From the NCBI GenBank assembly GCA_001596155.1, contig CP014771.1:2728001-2792000 (forward strand): 64,000 bases of DNA, written 5' to 3'. This DNA comes from Hymenobacter psoromatis (GTDB taxonomy: Bacteria; Bacteroidota; Bacteroidia; Cytophagales; Hymenobacteraceae). Within the stretch, counting starts at the first letter, position 1. Each line of letters opens with the position of its first letter. Below, piece by piece: positions 46,152-54,423 of the stretch. A model generated the notes under the pieces. That model worked only from the letters and a program-made list of their open reading frames with translations, was not told where the DNA came from and did not search any database. The translations under genes and the position numbers were made by a program.

Positions 46152-47159
46152 TTTGGCCAGACGCACCAGCAGCTGCAGGCCGGCGGTGCTGCCCGCGGGC
46201 AGGGCCTGCACCAGCATAAGCCCATAAATAGGCTTGAGCTTGGGATTGGTATTGAGACGGATGGCCGTGGCATCGTACGTATGAAAGGCATACACCTGGC
46301 CGGCCACCAGCTTGTTGAGCAGCGTCACCGAGTTGTTGGCCACGAACTGCTGCTGGATACTCAGCGTGTCCTTGATGTTAGCAAAGGTGGCAGGGGTAAG
46401 GGACGTCAGGTTGAAGAGGGCGTTCTGACGCGGTGCCGTCCATCTTTTGTTCAGGATGACGCTAGGGTCCTTGGGAGTGGCCAGGCGAGCGGCATCGGTC
46501 AGCAGAATCAAATCGGTCTGCTCTTGCAGCACGGGGTTGGGCACCGTGCCGGTGAGCGCGTAAGCAGGGTACACGAGGCCCGATTTGAGGTCGATGAAGC
46601 GCCGGCCTCCCGAGCCGTAGGTGTTGTTGGAGGAGGGTAGGCGCAGGGTGTAGTCGTGGAATACTTGCGTGGAATCGGGGCGGCGCACCGCGAGCGTGAA
46701 GGAGCGCGCCGAGCTATTGCCGTCGGTATCGGTAGCCGTGAAGAGCCACGTTTCGGTGCCCGAGGTGGTGCGCGCGCCAAAAGTGGACGTGTACAGAAAG
46801 TTGCGGGGCGAGGTCGTGAGCGCCGAATCGAGGTAAACTACCTCCTGGTGGGTTGGCAGGCTGATGTAGCTGAACGTGGCCAGGTTGGTGGGGTAGGCGA
46901 AAGGCGCGGCCAGGGGCGAGTAGGTGACCGTAACGCGGAAATGGTTGAGCCGGTTGGCACTCGCGGTATCGGTGCTGGTAGCGGCGTAGAGGCGGGTCGA
47001 GAGCGTGTCGCCGGCGTTCACCGTTTTACTACCCGATGTGAAGCGGGACGAGCTGATGTAATACAGCTTGAGCGGGCTGTTGACTTTGGTGCAGGCTGCC
47101 AGCAGCAGCGACAAAGGCAAGGCAACAAGCAGCGGACGGATACACAGGCGAAAAAGCAT
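46137..47159 (-). CDS. Putative lipoprotein, hypothetical
   Basis: This 340-aa protein begins with a basic, hydrophobic lipoprotein signal (MLFRLCIRPLLVALPLSLLL) and the lipobox LAAC at about residue 24, followed by Thr-Lys rather than Asp. It is probably anchored in an outer or inner membrane leaflet. The mature part is Ser/Thr-rich and beta-like (HFRVTVTYSPLAAPF; WLFTATDTDGNSSARSF; an Ig-like DTDGN string), with a second domain rich in Leu/Thr (LLNKLVAGQVYAFHTY). No known family was recognised. A longer frame to 47222 exists, but the lipobox position supports the ATG at 47159. Confidence 0.7.
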   Translation of the reverse strand: MLFRLCIRPLLVALPLSLLLAACTKVNSPLKLYYISSSRFTSGSKTVNAGDTLSTRLYAATSTDTASANRLNHFRVTVTYSPLAAPFAYPTNLATFSYISLPTHQEVVYLDSALTTSPRNFLYTSTFGARTTSGTETWLFTATDTDGNSSARSFTLAVRRPDSTQVFHDYTLRLPSSNNTYGSGGRRFIDLKSGLVYPAYALTGTVPNPVLQEQTDLILLTDAARLATPKDPSVILNKRWTAPRQNALFNLTSLTPATFANIKDTLSIQQQFVANNSVTLLNKLVAGQVYAFHTYDATAIRLNTNPKLKPIYGLMLVQALPAGSTAGLQLLVRLAKQPRL

Positions 47160-47411
47160 AGGCAGCAGCAAAGGTCGGCAGGCCGGCGCGGACGCGCCCC
47201 TACCCCACCGCCTAACGCGCAACTACGCCAAGTTATTCCACGCCCCTAGGCACTTCGGCGCTTTCGCGCGCGAAGGCCGGCCGCGCTGCCCGCGGCCGGC
47301 CAACAACCTGCCTGAAAGCAAGTTGGCAAAAAAATCGACTATTTGGCTTTTACCCGGAGGAGCTTTTTGTTCAGCCAGTTCTCATACAGGTGCTTTTATC
47401 TTTAGCGCGTT

Positions 47412-47831
47412 ATGGCGCTGGCCCCTACCCCCACCGTTTTTTTTGAGAATGTCGCCGGCCAGATACTGGTGCAGCCAGCGGGCTATTTATGCTCGAGCTG
47501 GAGCGCTAACCCGCGCACGCTTGCCGAAACGCAGGCCCTGCTGCTGCACCTGAGCCAGGGCCTGAAGCACTTTGGCTGGACCAAAGCATTAAGCAACCAA
47601 ATGCAGATGCCGCCCTTCTCAACCGAGGAGCAGGCCTGGATAACCCAGGAATGGCTGCCGCACGCCGTGCACGACGCCGGCTACCACGTGGGCGCTATCA
47701 TCCTGGCCGCCAACCTCTACGCGCGCCTGGCCACGGCCTTCGTCACCACCAACGTGCGGGGCCTGCCCGTCCGCTACCGCTCATTCGACGACGAGGCCGA
47801 GGCCACGGCGTGGCTGCTGCGCCAACGGTAA
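47412..47831 (+). CDS. STAS/SpoIIAA-like hypothetical protein
   Basis: This 139-aa protein has the layout of a small STAS/SpoIIAA-like alpha/beta fold: a first strand VFFENVAGQILVQPAGYL, central helices (LAETQALLLHLSQGLKHFGW), an NQMQMPPFSTEEQAWI segment, and a C-terminal FVTTNVRGLPVRYRSFDDEAEATAWL. Similar proteins are common in Hymenobacter-type genomes, but their function is not known. It is followed at 20 nt by a 104-bp inverted repeat and is convergent with the old yellow enzyme gene. Confidence 0.65.
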   Translation: MALAPTPTVFFENVAGQILVQPAGYLCSSWSANPRTLAETQALLLHLSQGLKHFGWTKALSNQMQMPPFSTEEQAWITQEWLPHAVHDAGYHVGAIILAANLYARLATAFVTTNVRGLPVRYRSFDDEAEATAWLLRQR

Positions 47832-47850
47832 ATGAGTAGGTGAAAATTAG

Positions 47851-47954
47851 AACGGTCATGCTGAGCTTGTCGAAGCATCTCTACCGCGCAAGTAATCCCA
47901 ACGTTGGAATTACTTGCGCGGTAGAGATGCTTTGACAAGCTCAGCATGACCGTT
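47851..47954. repeat. 104-bp near-perfect palindrome between convergent genes
   Basis: Arms 47851-47902 and 47903-47954 are 52-bp reverse complements with two mismatches and no spacer. The arm contains GGTCATGCTGAGCTTGTCGA and CATCTCTACCGCGCAAG, strings I recall as frequent repeats in Bacteroidota genomes. It would form a cruciform in DNA, or an RNA hairpin on either strand. It separates two convergent genes and may act as a bidirectional terminator or be a small non-autonomous repeat element. Confidence 0.85.
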
Positions 47955-47968
47955 TCGGTCTGCACTAT

Positions 47969-49066
47969 TTACGCACTTACCATCGGGTAGTCGGTGTAGC
48001 CGTGCGCGCCCGGCACGTAGTAGGTATTCTTGTCGCTCTCGGCCAGCGGCACGTGCTGGGCAAAGCGCGCTACCAGGTCGGGGTTGGCGATGTAGAGCGT
48101 GCCGTAGGCCACGAGGTCGGCGTCGCCGTCGGCGATTACCTTATTGCCCTTTTCCTGGTCAAAGCCGGCGTTGATGATAAGCGTGCCTTTATACATGGGG
48201 CGGTAGTGCTTGGCGATGTGCGGCTCGGCAAACTTGTTCTGGCTCACATCAGTAAACGGCTCGGACAGATGCAGATACGCCAGGCCGTAGTCGTTGAGGC
48301 GCTGCACGATGTAGTCGAACGTGGGGATGGTTTCGGCGTCGAGCGTCATGCCAAACAGGCCGTCGAGCGAGGGGTTGAGGCGCGCGCCCACCTTGCCCAG
48401 GTCCACGCCGGCCGCCTTAATGGCATCCAGCACTTCGAAGAAAAGCCGCGCGCGGTTCTCGATAGAGCCGCCGTACTCATCGGTGCGATGGTTGCTGGTA
48501 CCGTTGAAAAACTGGTGAAACAGGTAGCCGTTCGACGAGTGGATTTCCATGCCATCGAAGCCGGCTGCGAGCGCATTTTTGGCGGCCTGCGCGAAGTCGG
48601 CCACCGTTTGTTTGATTTGGGCCGTCGTCATGGCGACCGGCGCCACCGTGTCCTTCATGCCGGTGGGCGTGTACACCTGGGCATGCGGGTTGAGGGCCGA
48701 GGCCGATAGCGGCAGGTTGCCATCGAGCAGGTCGGGGTGCGATATGCGGCCCACGTGCCAGAGCTGCACGAAAATCTTGCCATCCAGCGCGTGCACGGCG
48801 CTGGTAACCTTTTGCCATCCAGCCACTTGCTCGGGCGTGTAGATGCCGGGCACGTTGATGTAGCCCACGGCCGCGCGGCTCACATACACGCCTTCCGTGA
48901 TGATAAGGCCCGCCGTAGCGCGCTGCGAATAATACTCGACCATGAGGTCAGTGGGCGCGTGGGCGGCGTTGTCGGCGCGGCTGCGCGTCATGGGGGCCAT
49001 CACGACGCGGTTTTTTAAGTTGAGCTTATCGGAGTGAAAAGCAGTCAGGAGCGGTTGCTCAGCCAT
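47969..49066 (-). CDS. Old yellow enzyme family alkene reductase
   Basis: This 365-aa FMN-dependent TIM barrel reduces activated C=C bonds with NAD(P)H. Features are the FMN-binding start NRVVMAPMTRSRADN, QLWHVGRISHPD, the His/Asn substrate-binding pair in EIHSSNGYLFHQF, the SNHRTDEYGGSIENRARL block, and the C-terminal phosphate-binding part GTLIINAGF and YGTLYIANPDL. The closest family type is NemA/OYE1. Length is normal. It is monocistronic and its 3' end faces the 104-bp palindrome. Confidence 0.93.
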   Translation of the reverse strand: MAEQPLLTAFHSDKLNLKNRVVMAPMTRSRADNAAHAPTDLMVEYYSQRATAGLIITEGVYVSRAAVGYINVPGIYTPEQVAGWQKVTSAVHALDGKIFVQLWHVGRISHPDLLDGNLPLSASALNPHAQVYTPTGMKDTVAPVAMTTAQIKQTVADFAQAAKNALAAGFDGMEIHSSNGYLFHQFFNGTSNHRTDEYGGSIENRARLFFEVLDAIKAAGVDLGKVGARLNPSLDGLFGMTLDAETIPTFDYIVQRLNDYGLAYLHLSEPFTDVSQNKFAEPHIAKHYRPMYKGTLIINAGFDQEKGNKVIADGDADLVAYGTLYIANPDLVARFAQHVPLAESDKNTYYVPGAHGYTDYPMVSA

Positions 49067-49179
49067 TATAAGGAAAGAAAAAGTCGAAGACGAAGGCTGC
49101 CAATCGGGAAGCTGCTACAAAGCCTGTAGGTACACGTTTTGTTTATGCCATTGCGCCCATATTTTCCCTACCCCCCTCG

Positions 49180-50040
49180 CTACGAGCGAGTTGCCACCAC
49201 CATACGCGGCCGACCAAACATATCGGCCACGCCCCGCACGGCCGCGTAGCCCTGGCCACGCAGCAGCGCCTGCGTCTCGCCCGAGAGCGCCTCGTTGATT
49301 TCCAGGTATAGCCCGCCGCCCGGCCGCAGCAGCAGTTGCCCCACCTCGCCCAGCCGGCGGTAGAAAAGCAGCGGGTCGTCGTCGAGCACGAAAAGGGCGG
49401 TGGCCGGCTCCCAGGCCAGCACGTTTTCGCGCATCAGCGGGCGCTCACTTTCGCGCACGTAGGGCGGATTGCTCACCAGGATGTCGAGGCTGCCGGGGGG
49501 TAGGCCGGTCGGCATTTCTTGCAGAATATCAACCCGTTGCAGCTCCACCAGCGGCGCGTAGCGGGCCGCATTTCGCCCGGCCACGGCCAGCGCTTCGGCC
49601 GAAATATCGACCGCCACCACCCGCGCTGGCTTGGCCAATTCCCGCGCCAGCGCAATGGCCAGGCAGCCGCTGCCCGTGCCCACGTCGAGCAGGCGCAGGC
49701 CCGGCTGCCCGGCGTGGGCGCGGGCAATGAGCTGCACCAGCTCCTCGGTTTCGGGCCGCGGGATGAGGGTAGCGGGCGTCACTTCCAACTCCAGGCCGGC
49801 AAAGTGGGCGGTGCCCAGCACGTACTGCACCGGCTCGTGGGCCAGTAAGCGGGCTTGCAGGGGGGGTAGGGCGGCGGCCAAGGCGGCGGGCACGGGCGCG
49901 GCGGCCTGCATGCGACGCTGCAAGGGCGAGAGGCTCAGCAGGTGCTCGGTCACCAGGGCGGCAATGGCCTGGGCTTCGGGCGCGGGATAGAGGGCTTGCA
50001 GGGCGGCAGTAAGCTCGGCGGTAAGTTGCTGGGTGGTCAT
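49180..50040 (-). CDS. prmC: Release factor glutamine N5-methyltransferase PrmC
   Basis: This 286-aa class I SAM methyltransferase modifies the GGQ motif of peptide chain release factors 1 and 2. The N-terminal helical part is followed by TLIPRPETEELV, the SAM loop LLDVGTGSGCLAIALA, and the catalytic DILVSNPPYVRESERPLM. It ends with FGRPRMVVATRS. Length matches the family. It is divergent from ribD with 89 nt between starts, and this pairing is common in Bacteroidota. Confidence 0.95.
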   Translation of the reverse strand: MTTQQLTAELTAALQALYPAPEAQAIAALVTEHLLSLSPLQRRMQAAAPVPAALAAALPPLQARLLAHEPVQYVLGTAHFAGLELEVTPATLIPRPETEELVQLIARAHAGQPGLRLLDVGTGSGCLAIALARELAKPARVVAVDISAEALAVAGRNAARYAPLVELQRVDILQEMPTGLPPGSLDILVSNPPYVRESERPLMRENVLAWEPATALFVLDDDPLLFYRRLGEVGQLLLRPGGGLYLEINEALSGETQALLRGQGYAAVRGVADMFGRPRMVVATRS

Positions 50041-50129
50041 GGGCGGGCAAAGATGGGGACGCGGGGGGTAGGGAAACTTCCATTTGGCGAATAGCTTTAC
50101 GCTCCTAACCCGCCTTGCTACCCCCTCCT

Positions 50130-51191
50130 ATGCCCGCGCCCGACGATTCGCTTTTTATGCGCCGCGCCCTCGACCTGGCGGCCCTGGGTCGGGGCTACAC
50201 ACGCCCTAACCCCTTGGTAGGCTGCGTAGTGGTCGGCCCCGAGGGCACCATCATCGGCGAGGGGTACCACCAGCAGTACGGCGGCCCGCATGCCGAAGTA
50301 AACGCCCTGGCCAGCGTGGCCGACCCGGAGTTGCTGCGCCACAGCCGCGTATTCGTGACTCTGGAGCCTTGCGCCCACCACGGCAAAACGCCGCCCTGCG
50401 CCGACCTGCTCATCGCCAAGGGCGTGCCCGAAGTGATAGTGTGCAACGACGACCCCAACCCGCTGGTGGCGGGCCAGGGCCTGGCCCGCCTGCGGGCGGC
50501 GGGCATCGGAGTAAGCACCGGCCTGCTCGCCGCCGAGGGCCGCCAGCTGAACAAGCGCTTCTTCACGGCCCAGGAAAAAAAGCGGCCCTACCTAGTGCTG
50601 AAATGGGCCGAGTCGGCCGATGGGTTTCTGGCCGGGCCGCACTTTCAGCAGGTGCAGCTGAGCGGGCCGCAGGCGCAGCTGCTTACGCACCAGTGGCGCA
50701 CCGAGGAGGCGGCCATTCTGGTGGGCACGCGCACAGCCCTGCACGACAACCCTCGCCTCAACGCCCGCGAGTGGCCCGGCCCCCAGCCCACCCGCCTGGT
50801 TATCGACAAAAACCTGGCCCTACCCCCCAGCCACCACGTGCTCGACGGCTCGCAGCCCACCATCATCTACACCCACCGCGAGCGGGCCAGCCAGCTCAAT
50901 CTTACCTACGTTACGCTGCCCTTTGCCCCGCCCGGCGCGCCGCCCGCGCCCGACCTGATGCCCGCCGTACTGGCCGACTTGCAGGCGCGCGGCATCGAAT
51001 CGGTGCTGATTGAAGGCGGACCCACGGTCCTCACCGCATTGATTAACAGTAATATGTGGGATGAAATTCGGATTTTCCGCTGCCCCAGACGACTGGAGCG
51101 CGGCATCGCGGCCCCGCGCCTGGGCCTGCGCGGCTGGCACAGCCGCGAAAAGGTGGGCCCCGACGACCTGTTTACCTATTTGAATGAGTAA
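50130..51191 (+). CDS. ribD: Riboflavin biosynthesis bifunctional deaminase/reductase RibD
   Basis: This 353-aa enzyme deaminates and then reduces the pyrimidine intermediate of riboflavin synthesis. The deaminase half has GGPHAEVNAL and the zinc ligands in LEPCAHHGKTPPCADLL. The reductase half has LVLKWAESADGFLAG, AILVGTRTALHDNPRL and VLIEGGPTVLTALI. The start at 50130 (MPAPDDSLFMRRALDLA) was preferred over one five codons earlier. The TAA stop forms the first bases of the inverted repeat that follows. Confidence 0.96.
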   Translation: MPAPDDSLFMRRALDLAALGRGYTRPNPLVGCVVVGPEGTIIGEGYHQQYGGPHAEVNALASVADPELLRHSRVFVTLEPCAHHGKTPPCADLLIAKGVPEVIVCNDDPNPLVAGQGLARLRAAGIGVSTGLLAAEGRQLNKRFFTAQEKKRPYLVLKWAESADGFLAGPHFQQVQLSGPQAQLLTHQWRTEEAAILVGTRTALHDNPRLNAREWPGPQPTRLVIDKNLALPPSHHVLDGSQPTIIYTHRERASQLNLTYVTLPFAPPGAPPAPDLMPAVLADLQARGIESVLIEGGPTVLTALINSNMWDEIRIFRCPRRLERGIAAPRLGLRGWHSREKVGPDDLFTYLNE

Positions 51192-51260
51192 TGGATAATA
51201 GGCAAGGGGTAATGTCGTTCAGAATTCTGAGCGACATTACCCCTTGCCTATTACCCATTA
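51189..51260. terminator. 36-bp inverted repeat beginning at the ribD stop codon
   Basis: Arms 51189-51224 and 51225-51260 are complementary over 36 bp with two mismatches, centred on AGAATTCT. The left arm begins with the TAA stop of ribD, and the right arm ends 10 nt before the stop of the convergent TerB-like gene. It is of the same type as the repeat at 8296-8378. Confidence 0.8.
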
Positions 51261-51270
51261 CCAATTAAGC

Positions 51271-52164
51271 CTAGCGCCCGCCGAACAGGCCGCCGAGCAA
51301 GCCGCCCAGGCCGCTGCCCATGATGCCGCCGCCACCGGCGCTGGCCGGCTGCGAGTTGGATTGGCCACCCAGGCCGCCCAGCACCGACATAATGGAGCCC
51401 AGACCGCTACCGCCCATCGAACCCTGTTGCGGATACTGGCTGGTATTGACGTTGCTTTGGCCGCCGCCGCCGAGCACGCCGCTCAACAAGCCACCGCCGA
51501 GCAGGCCACCCAGCATGCCGCCCAGCGAGCCGCCGCCGCCGAGGCTGCCCATAGCTCCGCTCAGCAGGCCGCCCAGCGAGCCGCTCTGGCTCTGGGGCTG
51601 GCCACTGTTGTTGCTACCCCCGCCCATAACTTTAGAAATCACCATCGGGGCCACCACGCCCAGCAAGCCGGCCATCAGGGCACCTTTGGGAATGCCTACG
51701 TTGCTGAGCTTGTCGCCGATGCCGCTCAAAAAACCCTGCTTGTTAGGGTCCTGGGGGTCGTGCGGCACGCTGGCCGCCTGGTCCACCACGGTTTCCAGGG
51801 TTTGCTTTTGCTCGGGATTAACACCCAGGTAAGCCGCCATTTTATCTATCATCGCCTCTTCGTTGTTAGAGTACGAGCCGTCGGCACGGGCGAAGCTAAT
51901 GAGGTCAGTAATAAGCGAAAACCGTAAGTCGCTACTTTTCAGCTGGTCTAGGTTTTGCTGAATGCTTTGGTTGGTAGAATCGCTGGCGGCCGCCAACACC
52001 TGCTGCGTATCGCTGGCCGAAAGGCCCGCCTGCTGCGTCAAATGCTGCAAAAATTCCATCTCAGTCGCTGAAGCCTGGCGGTCAGCCGTGCCTAGCGAAG
52101 CCATAGCACTTAAGTAAGCCGTTTTTTCGGCTTCCGAATAGTTTTGAAGGAGTTGGTTGTCCAT
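51271..52164 (-). CDS. TerB-like protein with glycine-zipper C-terminal half
   Basis: This 297-aa protein has a helical N-terminal domain of about 150 residues. EKTAYLSAMASLGTADRQAS, FSLITDLISFARADGSYSNN and EEAMIDKMAAYLGVNPEQ resemble tellurite-resistance TerB/DjlA domains with acidic motifs. The C-terminal half is Gly/Leu/Ser-rich, with repeats such as GGLLGGGLLSGVLGGG and GLGGLLGGLFGGR, which suggest membrane insertion or self-assembly. There is no signal peptide. Function is unknown. A conserved segment, KGALMAGLLGVVAPMVISK, links the halves and could be a membrane helix. Confidence 0.65.
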   Translation of the reverse strand: MDNQLLQNYSEAEKTAYLSAMASLGTADRQASATEMEFLQHLTQQAGLSASDTQQVLAAASDSTNQSIQQNLDQLKSSDLRFSLITDLISFARADGSYSNNEEAMIDKMAAYLGVNPEQKQTLETVVDQAASVPHDPQDPNKQGFLSGIGDKLSNVGIPKGALMAGLLGVVAPMVISKVMGGGSNNSGQPQSQSGSLGGLLSGAMGSLGGGGSLGGMLGGLLGGGLLSGVLGGGGQSNVNTSQYPQQGSMGGSGLGSIMSVLGGLGGQSNSQPASAGGGGIMGSGLGGLLGGLFGGR

Positions 52165-52360
52165 GAGTGGGTAAAGATTGGGAAAGGTTTGGGGCGTAGC
52201 CAGTGGTCGGCCCGATTATCCCGTCTTAACGGGAACTTCTGGTTTACGTTGCCTCCGGCAGCCGGCACTTTTTCTCGAAAATTTTACCCCTGATTCCTAA
52301 AACGTTACTCCGGCGCTTGGGGGTTTTGCGCCCGGCCAGCCGCTTTTTCCAGCCGAAACA

Positions 52361-52392
52361 TTTGGCTATTCCAAAAAGTCCTCCCATCTTTG
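52361..52392 (+). promoter_or_regulatory. Bacteroidota-type promoter of the tRNA-Val genes
   Basis: TTTG (52361-52364) is separated by 20 nt from CATCTTTG (52385-52392), which matches the consensus TTTG-N20-TAnnTTTG at all but one base. The first tRNA starts 25 nt downstream. Confidence 0.65.
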
Positions 52393-52417
52393 CAATCCCA
52401 AACGGGAACAGCCCCAC

Positions 52418-52492
52418 GGGAGATTAGCTCAGCTGGTTCAGAGCATCTGCCTTACAAGCAGAGGGTCACTGGTTCGAACCCAGTATCTCCCA
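52418..52492 (+). tRNA. tRNA-Val (anticodon TAC)
   Basis: The 75-nt sequence folds as a cloverleaf: acceptor GGGAGAT/ATCTCCC, D arm GCTC..GAGC, anticodon stem TCTGC/GCAGA with loop CTTACAA (anticodon TAC), T arm ACTGG-TTCGAAC-CCAGT. The discriminator is A and CCA is not encoded. Confidence 0.97.
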
Positions 52493-52501
52493 CGTTGATT
52501 A

Positions 52502-52533
52502 ACAGCCACTTAGCTACGAAGCTAATTGGCTGT
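52502..52533 (+). terminator. Hairpin after tRNA-Val(TAC)
   Basis: ACAGCCACTTAGCT pairs with AGCTAATTGGCTGT with mismatches and loop ACGA, followed by TTT. It lies 10 nt after the tRNA. A second related hairpin follows the next tRNA. Confidence 0.55.
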
Positions 52534-52600
52534 TTTGCTTTTGGTTTAAACGTTGGTTTAAACAAGTACCTTGCTCGTACTCACCGAGGCGATAGATTCC

Positions 52601-52675
52601 GGGAGGTTAGCTCAGTTGGTTTAGAGCGCTTGCTTCACACGCAAGAGGTCGAAGGTTCGAATCCTTTACTTCCCA
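52601..52675 (+). tRNA. tRNA-Val (anticodon CAC)
   Basis: Cloverleaf: acceptor GGGAGGT/ACTTCCC with one G-T pair, D arm GCTC..GAGC, anticodon stem CTTGC/GCAAG with loop TTCACAC (anticodon CAC), T arm GAAGG-TTCGAAT-CCTTT. Unlike its neighbour it is followed by an encoded CCA. Accessory genes begin directly downstream, so its 3' end is a possible integration site. Confidence 0.96.
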
Positions 52676-52681
52676 CCACGC

Positions 52682-52719
52682 AAAACAGCCACTTCGCTTC
52701 ACGGCGGAGTGGCTGTTTT
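52682..52719 (+). terminator. Hairpin after tRNA-Val(CAC)
   Basis: AAAACAGCCACT (52682-52693) is the exact reverse complement of AGTGGCTGTTTT (52708-52719). The core ACAGCCACT also occurs in the hairpin after the first tRNA, so the two tRNA units probably arose by duplication. Confidence 0.7.
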
Positions 52720-52783
52720 AATTTTCAATTACCCGGCGAATTACCTAGGGGTAGGCGCGTTCCGTGCCAGCGGGCCGCCCTAG

Positions 52784-52791
52784 TACCTTTG
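52784..52791 (+). promoter_or_regulatory. Candidate -7 box upstream of mod
   Basis: TACCTTTG matches TAnnTTTG exactly and lies 38 nt before the mod start codon. The -33 region (TTCC at 52760-52763) is only a partial match. Confidence 0.45.
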
Positions 52792-52829
52792 ACCAGGGCT
52801 CGCGTCGGAACCTGCTTGCGCTACCTTTT

Positions 52830-54419
52830 ATGCCCGAACTAACCTGGCTTGGCAAAGATGCCATTCGCCACCACCACCTGGAAGTGCCCTACCGGCCCTT
52901 CGTGCCCACGGCCTCTTTCACGGCCCCCGGCACGGCCCCCGATGCGCCCTGGCACCGCATTATTCACGGCGACAACCTGGACGCGCTCAAAAGCCTGCTG
53001 CCCGAGTTTGAGGGCCGCGTGAAGTGCATCTACATCGACCCGCCCTACAACACCGGCAATGAGCAGTGGGCCTACAACGACAACGTGAACGACCCGCGCC
53101 TACTAGCCTGGCTGGGCCGCACCGTGGGCAAGGAAGCCGAAGACCTCACCCGCCACGATAAATGGCTCTGCATGATGTACCCCCGGCTGCAATTGCTACA
53201 CAAGCTGCTCAGCGAGGACGGGGCCATTTTTATCTCCATCGATGATAATGAGGTGGGGAATCTGCGCTGCGTGATGGACGAGATTTTTGGGACGACTAAC
53301 TTCGTAGATACCGTTGTCTGGCAGAAAAACTACGCGCCTAAGAACTCAGCAAAGCATTTCAGCGGCGACCACGAGTATATCCTTGTGTATGCCCGCAACG
53401 GTGAAGTGTGGCGGCCCAATATGATGCCCCGCAAAGCCGAACAACTCAACCGTTACAAGAACCCTGACAAAGACCCGCGAGGCCCTTGGAAAGCTGGAGA
53501 TTTATCAGCCCGTAACTTTTATAGCTTAGGTACTTACTCTATAACAACTCCTAGTGGGCGCTTCGTAGATGGACCACCTAAAGGCAACTACTGGCGTTAT
53601 GCAGAAGAAAAGTTCTGGGACTTACATGCCGACAAGCGTATTTGGTGGGGAAAGGATGGCACCGCCGCGCCTTCTGTTAAGCGTTTTTTATCAGAAGTGC
53701 AACAGGGAGTAGTGCCCCAAACCTTATGGACTTACGGCGAAGTTGGGCACACACAGGACGCTAAAAAGGAAGTCAATAAAATTCTGCATGATGTTGAAAC
53801 CTTTGCCACACCTAAACCCAGCACTCTAATTGAGCGAATTTTAGAACTCGCCACCGACTTCGATAGCATCATTCTCGATAGCTTCGCCGGTTCCGGCACC
53901 ACGCTGCACGCCGTGGCCAAGCTCAACGCCCGCGACGGGGGCCGCCGCCGCTGCCTGCTGATAGAGGTAGAAGACTACGCCGACACGCTGACCGCCGAAC
54001 GGGCGCGGCGGGTGCTGGCCGGCTACGGCGCGGTGCCCGGCCTGGGCGGGCGCTTCGAGTTTGGCGAGTTGGGCGGGCCGCTGTTCGACGCGACCACCGG
54101 CCTGCTCGACCCGGCCGCCCCGCTGCCGGCCCTGCGCCAGTACGTGTGGTGGCAGGAAACCGGCACCCAGCTACCCCCGGCCCCGGCCGCGCCGCCCGAC
54201 CACCCCGCCTACCTCGGCACCGCCGCCGATGGGGCACGCATTTACTTCGACTACCACCCGGCCCGGTCCAGTGCCCTCACCACCGACTGGCTGGGCGGCC
54301 TCACCGTGCCCGCCCCGCGCTTCGTGGTGTACGCCGATAGCTGCGAAGTCAATGCCGACTGGCTGGCGCGGCATAACGTGGTGTATAAGAAAATTCCCCG
54401 CGACTTGGCCCGCCTTTAA
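52830..54419 (+). CDS. mod: Type III restriction-modification DNA adenine methyltransferase (Mod)
   Basis: This 529-aa beta-class N6-adenine methyltransferase recognises the target and methylates one strand of it. The catalytic motif IV is DPPYNTG within YIDPPYNTGNEQWAY (about residue 71). The SAM-binding motif I, DSFAGSGTTLHAVAKL, comes later (about residue 350), the order that defines the beta class. The middle (about residues 160-340), with NYAPKNSAKHFSGDHEYI and KRIWWGKDGTAAP, includes the target-recognition domain. Within this stretch (53300-53860) the GC content drops sharply, as is usual for exchanged recognition domains. The frame continues upstream, but MPELTWLGKDAIRHHHLEV is the expected start. 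Only 4 nt separate it from res. Confidence 0.93.
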   Translation: MPELTWLGKDAIRHHHLEVPYRPFVPTASFTAPGTAPDAPWHRIIHGDNLDALKSLLPEFEGRVKCIYIDPPYNTGNEQWAYNDNVNDPRLLAWLGRTVGKEAEDLTRHDKWLCMMYPRLQLLHKLLSEDGAIFISIDDNEVGNLRCVMDEIFGTTNFVDTVVWQKNYAPKNSAKHFSGDHEYILVYARNGEVWRPNMMPRKAEQLNRYKNPDKDPRGPWKAGDLSARNFYSLGTYSITTPSGRFVDGPPKGNYWRYAEEKFWDLHADKRIWWGKDGTAAPSVKRFLSEVQQGVVPQTLWTYGEVGHTQDAKKEVNKILHDVETFATPKPSTLIERILELATDFDSIILDSFAGSGTTLHAVAKLNARDGGRRRCLLIEVEDYADTLTAERARRVLAGYGAVPGLGGRFEFGELGGPLFDATTGLLDPAAPLPALRQYVWWQETGTQLPPAPAAPPDHPAYLGTAADGARIYFDYHPARSSALTTDWLGGLTVPAPRFVVYADSCEVNADWLARHNVVYKKIPRDLARL

Positions 54420-54423
54420 CGCT

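Noticed and set aside
48002..48709. 235-codon plus-strand frame
   Set aside because: Antisense shadow of the old yellow enzyme gene.
51244..51927. Long Ala/Gln-rich frame of 227 codons on the plus strand
   Set aside because: It is antisense to the Gly-rich TerB-like gene; its repeats mirror the Gly codons of that gene and it has no recognisable domain.
52541..52564. Two copies of TTGGTTTAAAC between the tRNA genes as an attachment site
   Set aside because: Short direct repeat 13 nt apart, not found again near the integrase, so not supportable as an att pair.
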